From an uncultured Burkholderiales bacterium (GTDB taxonomy: Bacteria; Pseudomonadota; Gammaproteobacteria; Burkholderiales; Burkholderiaceae_C): a DNA stretch of 64,000 bases. The position numbers and the translations under genes are program-made. Of this stretch, positions 50,065-59,362 are shown piece by piece. The stretch spans positions 124,001 through 188,000 of the forward strand of contig CALBSC010000077.1 of assembly GCA_937927685.1 (NCBI GenBank), written 5' to 3'. Positions within the stretch are counted from its first letter, which is position 1; each line of letters opens with the position of its first letter. The notes beneath the pieces were generated by a model. It saw only the letters and a program-made list of their open reading frames with translations, made no database searches and was not told the origin of the DNA.

Positions 50065-52041
50065 TCAAGGCCGGTCTGCTGCCAACCGGGCGGACAGTTG
50101 GGGTTCGATCGGGGAGGGCTCCCGGCACAGACAGGCGGCCAGCCACTCGGCACACAACACGCTCAGGGTCAATCCCCGGGCGCCCAGGCCGGTCAGCACC
50201 TGCAAACCGGGTGCTTCATCCGGCAGGGGATGGCCGACCCGGGGAAGCCGGTCCGGGGTGGTGCAACGGACTGACGCCCAGGCTTGAACATCGCCACGGG
50301 CCAGTTGGGGCATCAGCTGCGCTGCCACGTCAGGCAACAAGGCCTGCAAGCGGACAAGATTGTCCACATGGTCCTGTGGATCGATCACCGCGGTCGGGCG
50401 CTCACGATCAAAACTCGATCCTGCCATCCACAAGGTCCCTTGCGGGTCCGGCACGGCCCCCAGAAAACTGCCATCGCCATTCACCGGGGTGGCGGGCATG
50501 ACCGCCTGCAAGCCGGGGTCCACCCACCCCCAGCTGAGTTGGCCTCTGACAGGGGTCAGGGTGGGGACCCGATGGGCGGGCAGCATGGGCTCCAGCAGAT
50601 CCCGAGCCGCCGGGCCGGCACAGACGACAACCTGGTCAAATGGGCCGGCGCTGTGGCCATCCAGAAGCAGTTGCCAACGAGCGGGCAAGTCATCAGGCTG
50701 TTCGGGGCAGGGTCCGCTGAGGTGGATGCGCCGGACCGCGCTAGACAGGTGCAGACGGATGCCCGGGTGGTCCAATTGGGCCTCGACGAGGCGGACAGGT
50801 TTGAGCCACAAGCCACTCCCATGCCACAAGGGGCTGGGCTCGTCGGCAGGTAGGGGGCTGTGCGCAAAGGTGTGGGCGCATTCTTCGTCCGTGGCCTCGC
50901 GGCTCCAGGCGTGCGCTTCCCTGGGCCAGTCGTCCGGCAGACGGGCTTTTCGGGTTTTGCGGGGCAAGCGGCGCTCCAGCACGCCCGTGGCGCCATAGTC
51001 TTGCCCCTCACGAAGTAACCGGTGGGCCAGATCCGAGGTGGCGCGTACGCCGGCCCGTGTGAGGCGGGACAGCCCGGAATCATCCTGGGAGACATGGGGG
51101 GCACAAAGCCCGGCGGGCAAGCCGGAGGCGCCGGCGCATGGGGTAGCACCGGCTTCAAACACCTCGACGTTCCAGCCGCGCTGGGCCAGGGCGTATGCCA
51201 CCGCAGCACCTGCCAGTCCCGCCCCGACAACCGCGCAACGGGGTTGCCTGAAGGCCTGGGTGGAACGCCGAGAAGGAGGCGTCGCGGGACCCGCCAAGCC
51301 GGCAGGCTGGTAGCGGGCGGTCAAGCACTCACGCTTGGGCAAAAGACCTTTCACCCGCTGGACCTCAAAGCCCACCTGGGTCAGGGTCTCGCGCAAGGTG
51401 CGTGTCACACACCAGGTGGCCAAGCGGGTGTCAGCGTGGCAACGCTCAGCCACCTGTGACAACACGGAGGGTGACCACATGTCGGGATTCACGTCCGGGG
51501 AAAAACCATCCAGAAAGACGCTGTCGGCATGACCCGTGAGTTCGATCAGACGTTGCGAGGCGGGCCCGATCCCCAGGGTGAGCAGCACCTGTCCGTCGTC
51601 CAGGCGAAGCCGATGCACCCCCTTGATCAACGCCCACCATCGATCCGCCAGGGCCTGCGCCAAGGGGTGGAGTTCTGGCCAGGGAGCGGCACTGCGCAGC
51701 AGGTCCTCGGCCGTGACCGGGTAGGCCTCGACCGATACGAAGTGCAGCAAGCGCGAACGCTTCGGGTCGGCGCGCCAGGCGGCCCAGGTGGCGAGGAAAT
51801 TCAGTCCCAGACCAAAGCCGGTCTCCAGCACGGTCCAGTGCGGGCGGTTTTGCCACAAGGGGGTGGGGCCGATCAGCCCGCAGCCTTGCAGAAACACGTG
51901 CCGGCTTTGCGCCAGACCCCCCTGGCCGTTCATGCCCCGGTGGCGGTAAATGTCGTCAAAGCGGGGACTGCGCGGTGAACCCTGCGCGTCCCAGACAACG
52001 ACGGGCTCAGGGGGAGGGAGGGACAAAGCCTTGCGCGACAT
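50065..52041 (-). CDS. mnmC: Bifunctional tRNA 5-methylaminomethyl-2-thiouridine biosynthesis protein MnmC
   Basis: Completes mnm5s2U34 in certain tRNAs. In this 658-residue protein the N-terminal half is the methyltransferase (LETGFGLGLNFLATWAAWR as SAM site, DGFSPDVNPDMWS as catalytic segment), and the C-terminal half, from about residue 240, is an FAD oxidoreductase (AVVGAGLAGAAVAYALAQRG). Both halves appear intact. The ATG at 52041 is within the 3' end of yggX, giving a 35-base overlap; the longer frame to 52098 is rejected. It is followed by the cys regulatory region. Confidence 0.93.
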   Translation of the reverse strand: MSRKALSLPPPEPVVVWDAQGSPRSPRFDDIYRHRGMNGQGGLAQSRHVFLQGCGLIGPTPLWQNRPHWTVLETGFGLGLNFLATWAAWRADPKRSRLLHFVSVEAYPVTAEDLLRSAAPWPELHPLAQALADRWWALIKGVHRLRLDDGQVLLTLGIGPASQRLIELTGHADSVFLDGFSPDVNPDMWSPSVLSQVAERCHADTRLATWCVTRTLRETLTQVGFEVQRVKGLLPKRECLTARYQPAGLAGPATPPSRRSTQAFRQPRCAVVGAGLAGAAVAYALAQRGWNVEVFEAGATPCAGASGLPAGLCAPHVSQDDSGLSRLTRAGVRATSDLAHRLLREGQDYGATGVLERRLPRKTRKARLPDDWPREAHAWSREATDEECAHTFAHSPLPADEPSPLWHGSGLWLKPVRLVEAQLDHPGIRLHLSSAVRRIHLSGPCPEQPDDLPARWQLLLDGHSAGPFDQVVVCAGPAARDLLEPMLPAHRVPTLTPVRGQLSWGWVDPGLQAVMPATPVNGDGSFLGAVPDPQGTLWMAGSSFDRERPTAVIDPQDHVDNLVRLQALLPDVAAQLMPQLARGDVQAWASVRCTTPDRLPRVGHPLPDEAPGLQVLTGLGARGLTLSVLCAEWLAACLCREPSPIEPQLSARLAADRP

Positions 52042-52279
52042 CGGCGCCTTCGCCGAAGAAATGCTTTTCCATCTGGCGGGCCAGGTACTGGCGTGCACGC
52101 TGGTCTGCCAGGTTCAGACGGTTTTCATTGACCAGCATGGTTTGCTGGCGCATCCACTCGGCCCAGGCATCCTTGCTCACCTGTTGCCAGATGCGCTTGC
52201 CGAGTTCGCCGGGGTAAGGGGGAAAGTCCAGCCCTTCGGCTTCAACGCCGAGCTTGATGCATTGAACAGTGCGTGCCAT
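52007..52279 (-). CDS. yggX: Probable Fe(2+)-trafficking protein YggX
   Basis: A 90-residue protein linked to iron supply for iron-sulfur clusters and oxidative stress tolerance. It starts MARTVQCIKLGVEAEGLDFPPYPG (key residues T-V-x-C and F-P-P-Y-P-G), the family signature, and ends after MEKHFFGEG. The ATG at 52279 has AGGAT about 9 bases upstream. The frame remains open upstream but that part is not coding. It overlaps mnmC by 35 bases. Confidence 0.95.
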   Translation of the reverse strand: MARTVQCIKLGVEAEGLDFPPYPGELGKRIWQQVSKDAWAEWMRQQTMLVNENRLNLADQRARQYLARQMEKHFFGEGADVAQGFVPPSP

Positions 52280-52303
52280 GAATAAATCCTGAAATCGTTG
52301 CGA

Positions 52304-52344
52304 GGGACATGCCTGGGTGGTACTCAGGCCGTGGTCGATGTCCC
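52304..52344 (-). other. Nested hairpin between argA and yggX
   Basis: GGGACAT (52304-52310) pairs with ATGTCCC (52338-52344), and inside it GCCTG (52311-52315) pairs with CAGGC (52325-52329). It lies between the argA stop and the yggX start on the reverse strand. No T run follows, so it may be a processing or attenuation element rather than an intrinsic terminator. Confidence 0.35.
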
Positions 52345-52362
52345 GGACTGTACCAACTTTGC

Positions 52363-53712
52363 TTAAACCAGCTTCTTGACCAGTACTTTGCTGCCCCGAT
52401 CGGCGTTGTATTTGCGCTTGCGGGCCTCGGGCAACCAGTCGAGGTCGACGGGCACAAAGCCGCGCTTGAGAAACCAATGCATGGTGCGGGTGGTGAGTAC
52501 GAAAATGCTGTCGAGGCCCTGGGCCCGAGCCTGTTGCTCGATGCGTTTGAGGACCTTCTCGCCATCCCCCTGGCCTTGCGATTGCGGCGACACGGTCAGG
52601 GCGGCCATTTCGCCGGTGCGGTTTTCCGGGTACGGGTAAAGCGCCGCGCAGGCAAAGATCACGCCATCGTGCTCCACCACGGTGTACTGACCGATGTCAC
52701 GCTCGATCTCGGTGCGGCTGCGCTTGACCAGGGTGCCATCGTTCTCGAACGGCTCGATGAGCTGGAGGATACCGCCCACATCCTCGTGAGACGCCTGACG
52801 CAGGCTCTCGAGCTTTTCATCCACCACCATGGTGCCAATGCCGTCGTGCATGTAAATTTCCAGCAGCAAGGCGCCATCCACCGCAAAGGGCAGGATGTGA
52901 CTGCGCTCGACCCCGCTCTCGCAGGCACGCACGCAGTGCTGCAAATAAAACGCAATGTCCGTGGGTTGTTGCGCTTGCGGCAATTGGGTGAGGAGGCTGC
53001 GCGCCACATCAAGGGGCAGTTCGGTGTCGATCGGATTGTCCTCGCTCTCGGGCTCCTGGGGACGCACGCGGATGCCCGGCACTTCGGAGACAAAAATGAG
53101 CTTGTCCGCCTGCAAGGCCGTGGCCACCGAGGTCGCCACTTCCTCCATCGTGAGGTTGAAGGCTTCACCCGTTGGCGAAAAGCCAAAGGGGGACAGCAGG
53201 ACCATCGAGCCGGCATTCAAGGTTTGGGTGATGCCCATGACATCGACCCGGCGCACCAGGCCCGAATGCTGGAAGTCCACGCCATCGACAATGCCCACCG
53301 GACGCGCGGTGATGAAGTTGCCGGAGATCACCCGCACCGTGGCACCGGCCATCGGGGTGTTGGGCAGTCCCTGGCTGAACGCCGCCTCGATCTCGTAACG
53401 GATCTGTCCGGCCGCTTCCTGCGCACAATCCAGGGCCACTTCGTCGGTGATGCGCATGCCGCGGGCGTACTGCGGCTCGTGCCCCTTGGCCCGCAACTGC
53501 TCGTTGACCTGCGGCCGAAATCCGTGCACCAGCACGATCTTCACGCCCATGCTTTGTATCAGGGCCAGGTCCTGGGCCAGGTTTTGCAGCTTGCCCGCCG
53601 CGATGGCTTCCCCCGCGATCGCCACCACGAAGGTCTTGCCCCGGTGCATGTGGATGTAGGGGGCCACCGACCGGAACCAGGGAACAAAGGTGAAGTTGAA
53701 GACAGTGGACAT
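52363..53712 (-). CDS. argA: Amino-acid N-acetyltransferase (N-acetylglutamate synthase)
   Basis: First step of arginine synthesis, acetylating glutamate. The 449-residue protein has an N-terminal amino acid kinase-like domain (VVAIAGEAI, IVLVHGFRPQVNEQL, residues 25-290) that binds arginine for feedback control, and a C-terminal GNAT domain (ALTVSPQSQGQGDGEKVLKRI, residue 385 region, holding the acetyl-CoA loop Q-x-x-G-x-G). This is the classical ArgA architecture and length. It is divergent from hrpA across 135 bp. Confidence 0.95.
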   Translation of the reverse strand: MSTVFNFTFVPWFRSVAPYIHMHRGKTFVVAIAGEAIAAGKLQNLAQDLALIQSMGVKIVLVHGFRPQVNEQLRAKGHEPQYARGMRITDEVALDCAQEAAGQIRYEIEAAFSQGLPNTPMAGATVRVISGNFITARPVGIVDGVDFQHSGLVRRVDVMGITQTLNAGSMVLLSPFGFSPTGEAFNLTMEEVATSVATALQADKLIFVSEVPGIRVRPQEPESEDNPIDTELPLDVARSLLTQLPQAQQPTDIAFYLQHCVRACESGVERSHILPFAVDGALLLEIYMHDGIGTMVVDEKLESLRQASHEDVGGILQLIEPFENDGTLVKRSRTEIERDIGQYTVVEHDGVIFACAALYPYPENRTGEMAALTVSPQSQGQGDGEKVLKRIEQQARAQGLDSIFVLTTRTMHWFLKRGFVPVDLDWLPEARKRKYNADRGSKVLVKKLV

Positions 53713-53847
53713 GGTGGCGGTTCTGGGCGAACGACAGGCAGTCAGTGTGCGTCAGGGTGTGTGGGCTGGGATAATCGGTCATTCTCCCTCAAGACGTGCA
53801 CCCTGCGGCCGCTGATGGGCTGATTCTTCTGATTCTCCTCCACACCT

Positions 53848-56800
53848 GTGTCCTCATCCCCTGAGTCCGTTGCCGGTTCCCCACAGCCTGAGCCCCCGGG
53901 CGCGCCTGCTTTGAAGATTGTCTTTCCCGAGTCGCTGCCCGTCTCGGCGCGCCGTGACGAGATCATGGCTGCCATGGCGCAGCATCAGGTCATCATCGTG
54001 TGCGGTGAGACGGGCTCGGGCAAAACCACCCAGCTCCCCAAGATGGCGCTGGCCCTGGGTCGTGGCAAGCTCAGCGCAAGACCTGGCGAGCGCCCCCGGC
54101 TGATCGGTCACACGCAACCCCGGCGCATCGCTGCCACTTCGGTGGCCAAGCGCATTGCCGAGGAGCTGAACACGCCGCTGGGTGAGGTGGTGGGCTACAA
54201 GGTGCGCTTCAACGACCGCCTGAGCCGCAACGCCTCCGTCAAGCTGATGACCGACGGCATTTTGCTGGCGGAGACCCAGGGCGACCCGTTGCTGCAGGCC
54301 TACGACACCCTCATCATTGACGAGGCCCACGAGCGCAGCCTCAACATCGATTTTCTGTTGGGCTATTTGCGCCAGATCCTGCCGCGGCGACCGGACCTCA
54401 AGGTCATCGTGACCTCGGCCACCATTGACGCGGACCGGTTTGCGCGCCACTTTGCATCCCCTGCCGGGCCCGCCCCGGTGATCATGGTCTCGGGCCGCAC
54501 CTACCCGGTGGAGCAGCGGTGGAGACCGTTCGAAGAAAGCCGTGACTACGGGCTCGATCAGGCCATTGCCGATGCGGTGGATGAGTTGTGGCGCGACCCC
54601 CGTGACCAGGGCGACATCCTGGTGTTTTTGCCGGGTGAGCGCGAAATCCGCGAGGCCGCTGACCACCTGCGTCAGCACCTCAGTCACCAGCCGGCCTTGC
54701 GCGGCACCGATGTCTTGCCCTTGTTTGCCCGCTTGTCCCAGGCCGAGCAGGAGCGGGTGTTTGATACCCACAGCGGTCGTCGCATTGTGCTGGCCACCAA
54801 TGTGGCCGAAACCTCGCTCACCGTGCCGGGTATCCGCTATGTGATCGACAGCGGCACCGCACGGGTGAAGCGCTACAGCTATCGCAGCAAGGTGGAACAG
54901 TTGCTGGTGGAGCCGATCAGCCAGGCGGCGGCACAGCAGCGCAGCGGACGCTGCGGGCGTGTGGCCAACGGCATTTGCATTCGTCTTTATGACGAGCAGG
55001 ACTTCAGTGCGCGTCCTCGCTTCACCGATCCGGAGATTCTGCGCAGCTCGCTGGCGGGCGTCATCCTGCGCATGAAGTCCCTGCATTTGGGTGATGTCGA
55101 ACGCTTTCCGTTTGTGGAAGCCCCACGTCCCAAAGCCATTTCGGATGGCTACCAGTTGCTGGCCGAGTTGGGCGCGGTGGATGAACAGAATGAATTGACG
55201 GACGTGGGCCGCGACCTGGCGCACTGGCCGCTGGACCCGCGGGTGGGGCGCATGGTGCTGGAGGCGCGGCACCGTCAATCGCTGGCCGAGGTGCTGATCG
55301 TGGCCTCTGCGTTGAGTGTGCAGGACGTGCGGGACCGGCCCCTGGCCCAGCAGACGCAAGCCGATCAGGCCCAGGCGCAGTTCAAGGACGAGCGCAGTGA
55401 ATTCAGCGGCTATCTGACCTTGTGGGCGTGGCTGGAGCGGGCCAGAGGCGGCGGAACCCACGACTCGGCGTCTACCCCTTCCGGCCCAACGAACACGCCC
55501 CCCGCCACGCACAAGTTGTCCAACCGCCAGTTTGAACAGCTGTTGCGCCAGCATTTCATCAACCCGAGACGCCTGCGCGAATGGCGGGATGTGTATTCGC
55601 AGTTGCTGACGGTGGTGAACCAGCAGGGGTGGCAACTCAACACCCAGCCGGCCAGCTACGAGCAACTCCATTGCTCCATGCTGGCGGGCCTGCTGGGCAA
55701 CATCGGTTGGCGACAAGAGGATGAGGAAGGCTATCTCGGTGCGCGTGGCATCCGGTTCTACCGCCACCCGGGGGCGCAACTGCGCAAGAAGCCGGGCCGG
55801 TGGGTGGTCTGTGCCGAACTGGTCGAAACCACGCGGCTGTTTGGCCGTGGTATCGCCCATATCGAACCACGCTGGCTGGAGGAGGTGGGGGCCCATCTGC
55901 TGCGCAAGCAGGTGCTGGACCCCAAATGGGATCGACGGCAGGCGGAAGTGCAGGGCATGGAGCGCGCCACCTTGTATGGGCTGGTGGTGTACAGCGGTCG
56001 GCGGGTGCCTTACGCGCGGGTGGATCTGGCTGGGGCCCGTGAAATTTTCATCCGGGAGGCCCTGGTCGAAGGGCAGTGGGACACGGAGTTGCCGTTTCTG
56101 GCAGCCAATCGCAAGCAGATCCGCAGGGTCATGGATCTCGAGCACAAGTCGCGCCGCCAGGATGTGCTGGTGGACGAGGCGCTCATCTATGCGTTTTACG
56201 ATCAGCAGTTGCCCCAGGATGTCTGCAATGGCAAGACGCTGGAGCGCTGGTACCGGCAAGCCAGTCGCGAAGCGGGACCGGGACAGCCCGCACCGCTGAC
56301 CCTCACCCAAGCCGAGCTGATGCGACACGAGGCGGCCGGTGTCACCACCGAAGCCTTCCCCAAGATCGTGCGTCTCGGAGGGGTGGATTGCGCGGCCCAG
56401 TACCTTCACGAACCCGGCGATGCGCGCGATGGCTTGACCGTCACCGTGCCGCTCTTTGTGCTCAATCAGGTGAACGAAGAACGCACCGAGTGGTTGGTGC
56501 CGGGCATGCTGAAGGACAAAATCCAGGCCCTGCTCAAGAGCCTGCCGCAAAAGCCGCGGGCGCGACTGGTGCCCTTGCCCGAGAGTGCATCACAACTGGC
56601 AGACGCGTTGTGCCACCCGGAGGTGTTTGCCAACGGCTCGCTGTATGAAGCCTTGCAATCGCATGTCAAGGCCCGGGTGCAACTGGACATCAAACGCACC
56701 GACTTCAAGGCAGACATGGTGTCGCCGCACCTGTTCATGAACATCCGCGTGGTGGATGAGCATGGTCGCCAACTCGCGCAGGGCCGCAACCTGGGCGCGA

Positions 56801-57918
56801 TCAAATCACAGTGGGGATCGCAGGCACGCGGGGCATTTCAAGCCCTGGCGGCATTGCGCACGCAACCTGCATTGCCTGGGCTGGCCCCGGGTCAAACCCG
56901 CGCGTCATCGTTTGATTCACCCTCAGCCCTCAGCAGCACAGCTTCCTCCTCAGCCACCCCACACGGGCCGTCGACCCCATCGGGCGTCTCAGCATCGCGA
57001 AGCGATTCTGCTCACCCACCGGCAAGCTCCCCGCCTCAAGCCGAGCATCGTTACACCCGTTGGTCCTTTGGCGAGTTGCCCGAGTTGATGGAAATTCGCA
57101 AAGGCGTTCAAACGTTGGTGGGGTTTCCTGCCCTGGTGGATCAGCAGGATGCCGTGACGCTGGAAGTGTTTGATGAGCCCGAGCTGGCCGCCACCCGTCA
57201 CCGCGGCGGTTTGCGACGGCTCTTTGCGCTGCAGCTTCGCGATGCACTCAAATACCTGGAGAAAAACATCCCGGGTTCACAAGCCATGGTGATGGCCTAC
57301 CTGCAGGTGGGCAAGCGCCCCGATGGAGCGGGCGGCGGCTCGGCTGATGAGCTGCTCTCGCAGTTGATCGATCTCTCCCTGGATCGGGCTTTCCTGCTCG
57401 ATCCCTTGCCGGACAGTGAGGCGGCCTTCCAGCAACGTTTGCAGGAGGGTCGAGGACGACTTAATCTGATTGCGCAGGAAGTGGCGCGCTTAGCCGGCAC
57501 CATCCTGACCGAGTTCACTCAGGTGCAGCGCAAAATCAAGGACACCAAGGGGCACCCCGAGTTGGTGGAGGAGATGCAGCAGCAACTTCAGCGGTTGGTG
57601 GGCAAGCGGTTTGTGATCGACACACCCTATCTGCAGTTGCAGCATTTCCCGCGCTACCTCAAGGCCATGCAATTGCGACTGGACAAACTGCGCACCGACC
57701 CGGCCCGGGATGTGGCCAAGCGTGCCGAATTGAAGCCACTGGATCAACGCTACTGGCGACTGGTGGCCGAGCGCAAAGGGGTGATGGATGAGCGAAGCCG
57801 CGAATATCGCTGGTTGCTTGAAGAGTTGCGTGTGAGTTTTTTCGCGCAGGAACTGCGCACGCCACAGCCGGTGAGTGTCAAGCGGCTCGACAAGGCATGG
57901 GCCCTGTTGCAGCAGTAA
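53848..57918 (+). CDS. hrpA: ATP-dependent RNA helicase HrpA
   Basis: A large DEAH-box helicase of 1356 residues, implicated in mRNA processing and ribosome rescue in other bacteria. Motif I is GETGSGKTTQLPK (residue 52), motif II DEAH in DEAHERSLN (residue 157), motif III TSATID and motif VI QQRSGRCGR (residue 370). The C-terminal half has the HA2, OB and DUF3418 regions of HrpA. Two Ser/Pro/Thr-rich low-complexity inserts occur near residues 530-555 and 1015-1070, longer than in enteric HrpA. The start is GTG at 53848; no in-frame ATG precedes the helicase core, and no strong ribosome site is seen. Confidence 0.95.
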   Translation: MSSSPESVAGSPQPEPPGAPALKIVFPESLPVSARRDEIMAAMAQHQVIIVCGETGSGKTTQLPKMALALGRGKLSARPGERPRLIGHTQPRRIAATSVAKRIAEELNTPLGEVVGYKVRFNDRLSRNASVKLMTDGILLAETQGDPLLQAYDTLIIDEAHERSLNIDFLLGYLRQILPRRPDLKVIVTSATIDADRFARHFASPAGPAPVIMVSGRTYPVEQRWRPFEESRDYGLDQAIADAVDELWRDPRDQGDILVFLPGEREIREAADHLRQHLSHQPALRGTDVLPLFARLSQAEQERVFDTHSGRRIVLATNVAETSLTVPGIRYVIDSGTARVKRYSYRSKVEQLLVEPISQAAAQQRSGRCGRVANGICIRLYDEQDFSARPRFTDPEILRSSLAGVILRMKSLHLGDVERFPFVEAPRPKAISDGYQLLAELGAVDEQNELTDVGRDLAHWPLDPRVGRMVLEARHRQSLAEVLIVASALSVQDVRDRPLAQQTQADQAQAQFKDERSEFSGYLTLWAWLERARGGGTHDSASTPSGPTNTPPATHKLSNRQFEQLLRQHFINPRRLREWRDVYSQLLTVVNQQGWQLNTQPASYEQLHCSMLAGLLGNIGWRQEDEEGYLGARGIRFYRHPGAQLRKKPGRWVVCAELVETTRLFGRGIAHIEPRWLEEVGAHLLRKQVLDPKWDRRQAEVQGMERATLYGLVVYSGRRVPYARVDLAGAREIFIREALVEGQWDTELPFLAANRKQIRRVMDLEHKSRRQDVLVDEALIYAFYDQQLPQDVCNGKTLERWYRQASREAGPGQPAPLTLTQAELMRHEAAGVTTEAFPKIVRLGGVDCAAQYLHEPGDARDGLTVTVPLFVLNQVNEERTEWLVPGMLKDKIQALLKSLPQKPRARLVPLPESASQLADALCHPEVFANGSLYEALQSHVKARVQLDIKRTDFKADMVSPHLFMNIRVVDEHGRQLAQGRNLGAIKSQWGSQARGAFQALAALRTQPALPGLAPGQTRASSFDSPSALSSTASSSATPHGPSTPSGVSASRSDSAHPPASSPPQAEHRYTRWSFGELPELMEIRKGVQTLVGFPALVDQQDAVTLEVFDEPELAATRHRGGLRRLFALQLRDALKYLEKNIPGSQAMVMAYLQVGKRPDGAGGGSADELLSQLIDLSLDRAFLLDPLPDSEAAFQQRLQEGRGRLNLIAQEVARLAGTILTEFTQVQRKIKDTKGHPELVEEMQQQLQRLVGKRFVIDTPYLQLQHFPRYLKAMQLRLDKLRTDPARDVAKRAELKPLDQRYWRLVAERKGVMDERSREYRWLLEELRVSFFAQELRTPQPVSVKRLDKAWALLQQ

Positions 57919-57919
57919 C

Positions 57920-58861
57920 TCACAACTCGTATTCGACCGGTTTGCCCTCCAGGGCGCGGTGGATGATGCGCTGGTCAAGTCGCTCACTCAGCATGCCGGC
58001 AAACTCCAGCACAAAGTGACGCAGGTAGGCGTTTCGCTTGAACGCGACCCGGGCCGTGTTGTGGCCAAACAAGTAGCCCGCGGGCACCACCACCAAGGAG
58101 GGGTCGAGTTGCTCGCGGACCGCCATTTCGGCCACGATGCCCACCCCCATGCCCAGACCGACGTAGGTTTTGATCACGTCCGAGTCGATCGCCTCCAGCG
58201 CAATGCGGGGCGTGAGTTGCTTGGCGGCAAATGCGTTGTCAATCCGTGTGCGACCGGTGAAGGACGGGTGATAGGTGATCAAGGGTTCCTGTGACAGTTC
58301 CTCCAGCGTGATGCGTGTCTTGCCCGTCAGCGGATGTTCCCGGGGCAAGACCAGCACGTGCTCCCACTCGTAGCAGGGCAGGGTCACCAACTCGGGATAG
58401 TCGGACAGCGATTCGGTGGCAATCCCGATTTCGGCCACTTCGTCCAGCACCATGCGGGCCACCTGATCGGGTGCGCCCTGATGCAGACTGATGTTGACCT
58501 GGGGGTAGGTGGATCGCAACTTGGCCACCGGGACGGGCAGCACATAGCGGGCCTGGGTGTGGGTCGTGGCAATGGACAGGGTGCCACTGTCCTGAGCACT
58601 GAACTGCTCGCCAATGCGTTTGAGGTTGCTGACCTCGCGCAGGATCACCTCGATGCTGCGCAACACCTGCTGACCCGGTTCGGTGATGCGTTTGAGGCGC
58701 TTGCCGTGCCGGGTGAAAATTTCAATGCCGAGTTCACCCTCGAGTTCGATGATGGCCTTGGACACCCCGGGCTGCGAGGTGTGCAGCGCCTTGGCGGCCT
58801 CGGTCAGGTTGAGGTTGCGGCGTACGGCTTCCTGGACGAATCTGAATTGGTGAAGGTTCAT
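57920..58861 (-). CDS. cysB: LysR-family transcriptional regulator CysB
   Basis: Master activator of cysteine biosynthesis. The 313-residue protein has the N-terminal winged helix-turn-helix (LTEAAKALHTSQPGVSKAIIELE, key residues T-S-Q-P-G-V-S-K) and a C-terminal inducer domain with TTHTQARYVLP near residue 100 and DSDVIKTYVGLGMGVGIVAEMAV near residue 225, both close to enteric CysB. It probably senses N-acetylserine or sulfate/APS, as family members do. It ends 1 bp from the convergent hrpA stop. It is the only transcription regulator recognised in the window. Confidence 0.95.
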   Translation of the reverse strand: MNLHQFRFVQEAVRRNLNLTEAAKALHTSQPGVSKAIIELEGELGIEIFTRHGKRLKRITEPGQQVLRSIEVILREVSNLKRIGEQFSAQDSGTLSIATTHTQARYVLPVPVAKLRSTYPQVNISLHQGAPDQVARMVLDEVAEIGIATESLSDYPELVTLPCYEWEHVLVLPREHPLTGKTRITLEELSQEPLITYHPSFTGRTRIDNAFAAKQLTPRIALEAIDSDVIKTYVGLGMGVGIVAEMAVREQLDPSLVVVPAGYLFGHNTARVAFKRNAYLRHFVLEFAGMLSERLDQRIIHRALEGKPVEYEL

Positions 58862-58889
58862 AACGAAAATCCATAAGAAGTCTCGTTAT
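58860..58889. promoter_or_regulatory. Inverted repeat at the cysB start, putative autoregulatory site
   Basis: ATAACGA (58860-58866) and TCGTTAT (58883-58889) are perfect 7-base arms with 16 bases between; the left arm touches the cysB start codon. On the reverse strand TTGGCA lies upstream with ATGGAT 17 bases later. LysR proteins often repress their own gene through such dyads, so autoregulation by CysB is plausible. Confidence 0.35.
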
Positions 58890-58929
58890 TATGCCAATTC
58901 GGGATTAGCCGGGATATTCTCGGTTCGGT

Positions 58930-59343
58930 TCAGCCCGCCTGGAGTGCCAGACCTGCCAGCAGGTCCAGGACTTCCGGCAGTTCCCCGGCAGACGGCATCA
59001 CATGGAGATCCAGACCGGGATGCTGCTCGCGAAGTGCTTGCACCAGCGCCGGCATGTCCTCGCGAGCATGTTTTCCCATGCCGAAGAAAAGTGGCATCAG
59101 GCGAATGTGTGCATGCCCCTGTGACACCAAGGCTTCCACTGCCTGTTTGACATCCGGGGTGGCCCATTCCAGATAGGCACAACTCACCGCCATGTCGGGT
59201 GAGCGCTGTGACACGCGTTGCGCCAGGGTTTCCATTGGGACGCGCCACAGCGGGTCTCGCGAACCATGACCGATCAGGACAATGGCTGTTGGGGGAGTCG
59301 ACATGACGGCTGATGCGCCGGACGCCGTTGTGATTGTGTTCAT
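58930..59343 (-). CDS. CbiX-domain protein, sirohydrochlorin chelatase-like
   Basis: A 137-residue protein of the single-domain CbiX/SirB class. It has AIVLIGHGSRDPLW with the metal-binding His near residue 27, and LMPLFFGMGKHAREDMPALV with the second His near residue 93, both conserved in class II chelatases. It would put Fe into sirohydrochlorin to make siroheme, the cofactor of CysI, or Co for cobalamin. Its place beside cysB supports the siroheme role. The start could instead be ATG 59304, giving 124 residues; neither start has a good ribosome site. Confidence 0.85.
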   Translation of the reverse strand: MNTITTASGASAVMSTPPTAIVLIGHGSRDPLWRVPMETLAQRVSQRSPDMAVSCAYLEWATPDVKQAVEALVSQGHAHIRLMPLFFGMGKHAREDMPALVQALREQHPGLDLHVMPSAGELPEVLDLLAGLALQAG

Positions 59344-59362
59344 GCGGTGGCCGCCATGCCCT

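Noticed and set aside
53854..56550. 898-codon open frame on the reverse strand
   Set aside because: It is exactly antisense to the helicase core of hrpA; its translation is rich in His, Gln, Arg and Gly with no motif. Long antisense frames are expected in GC-rich codon usage.
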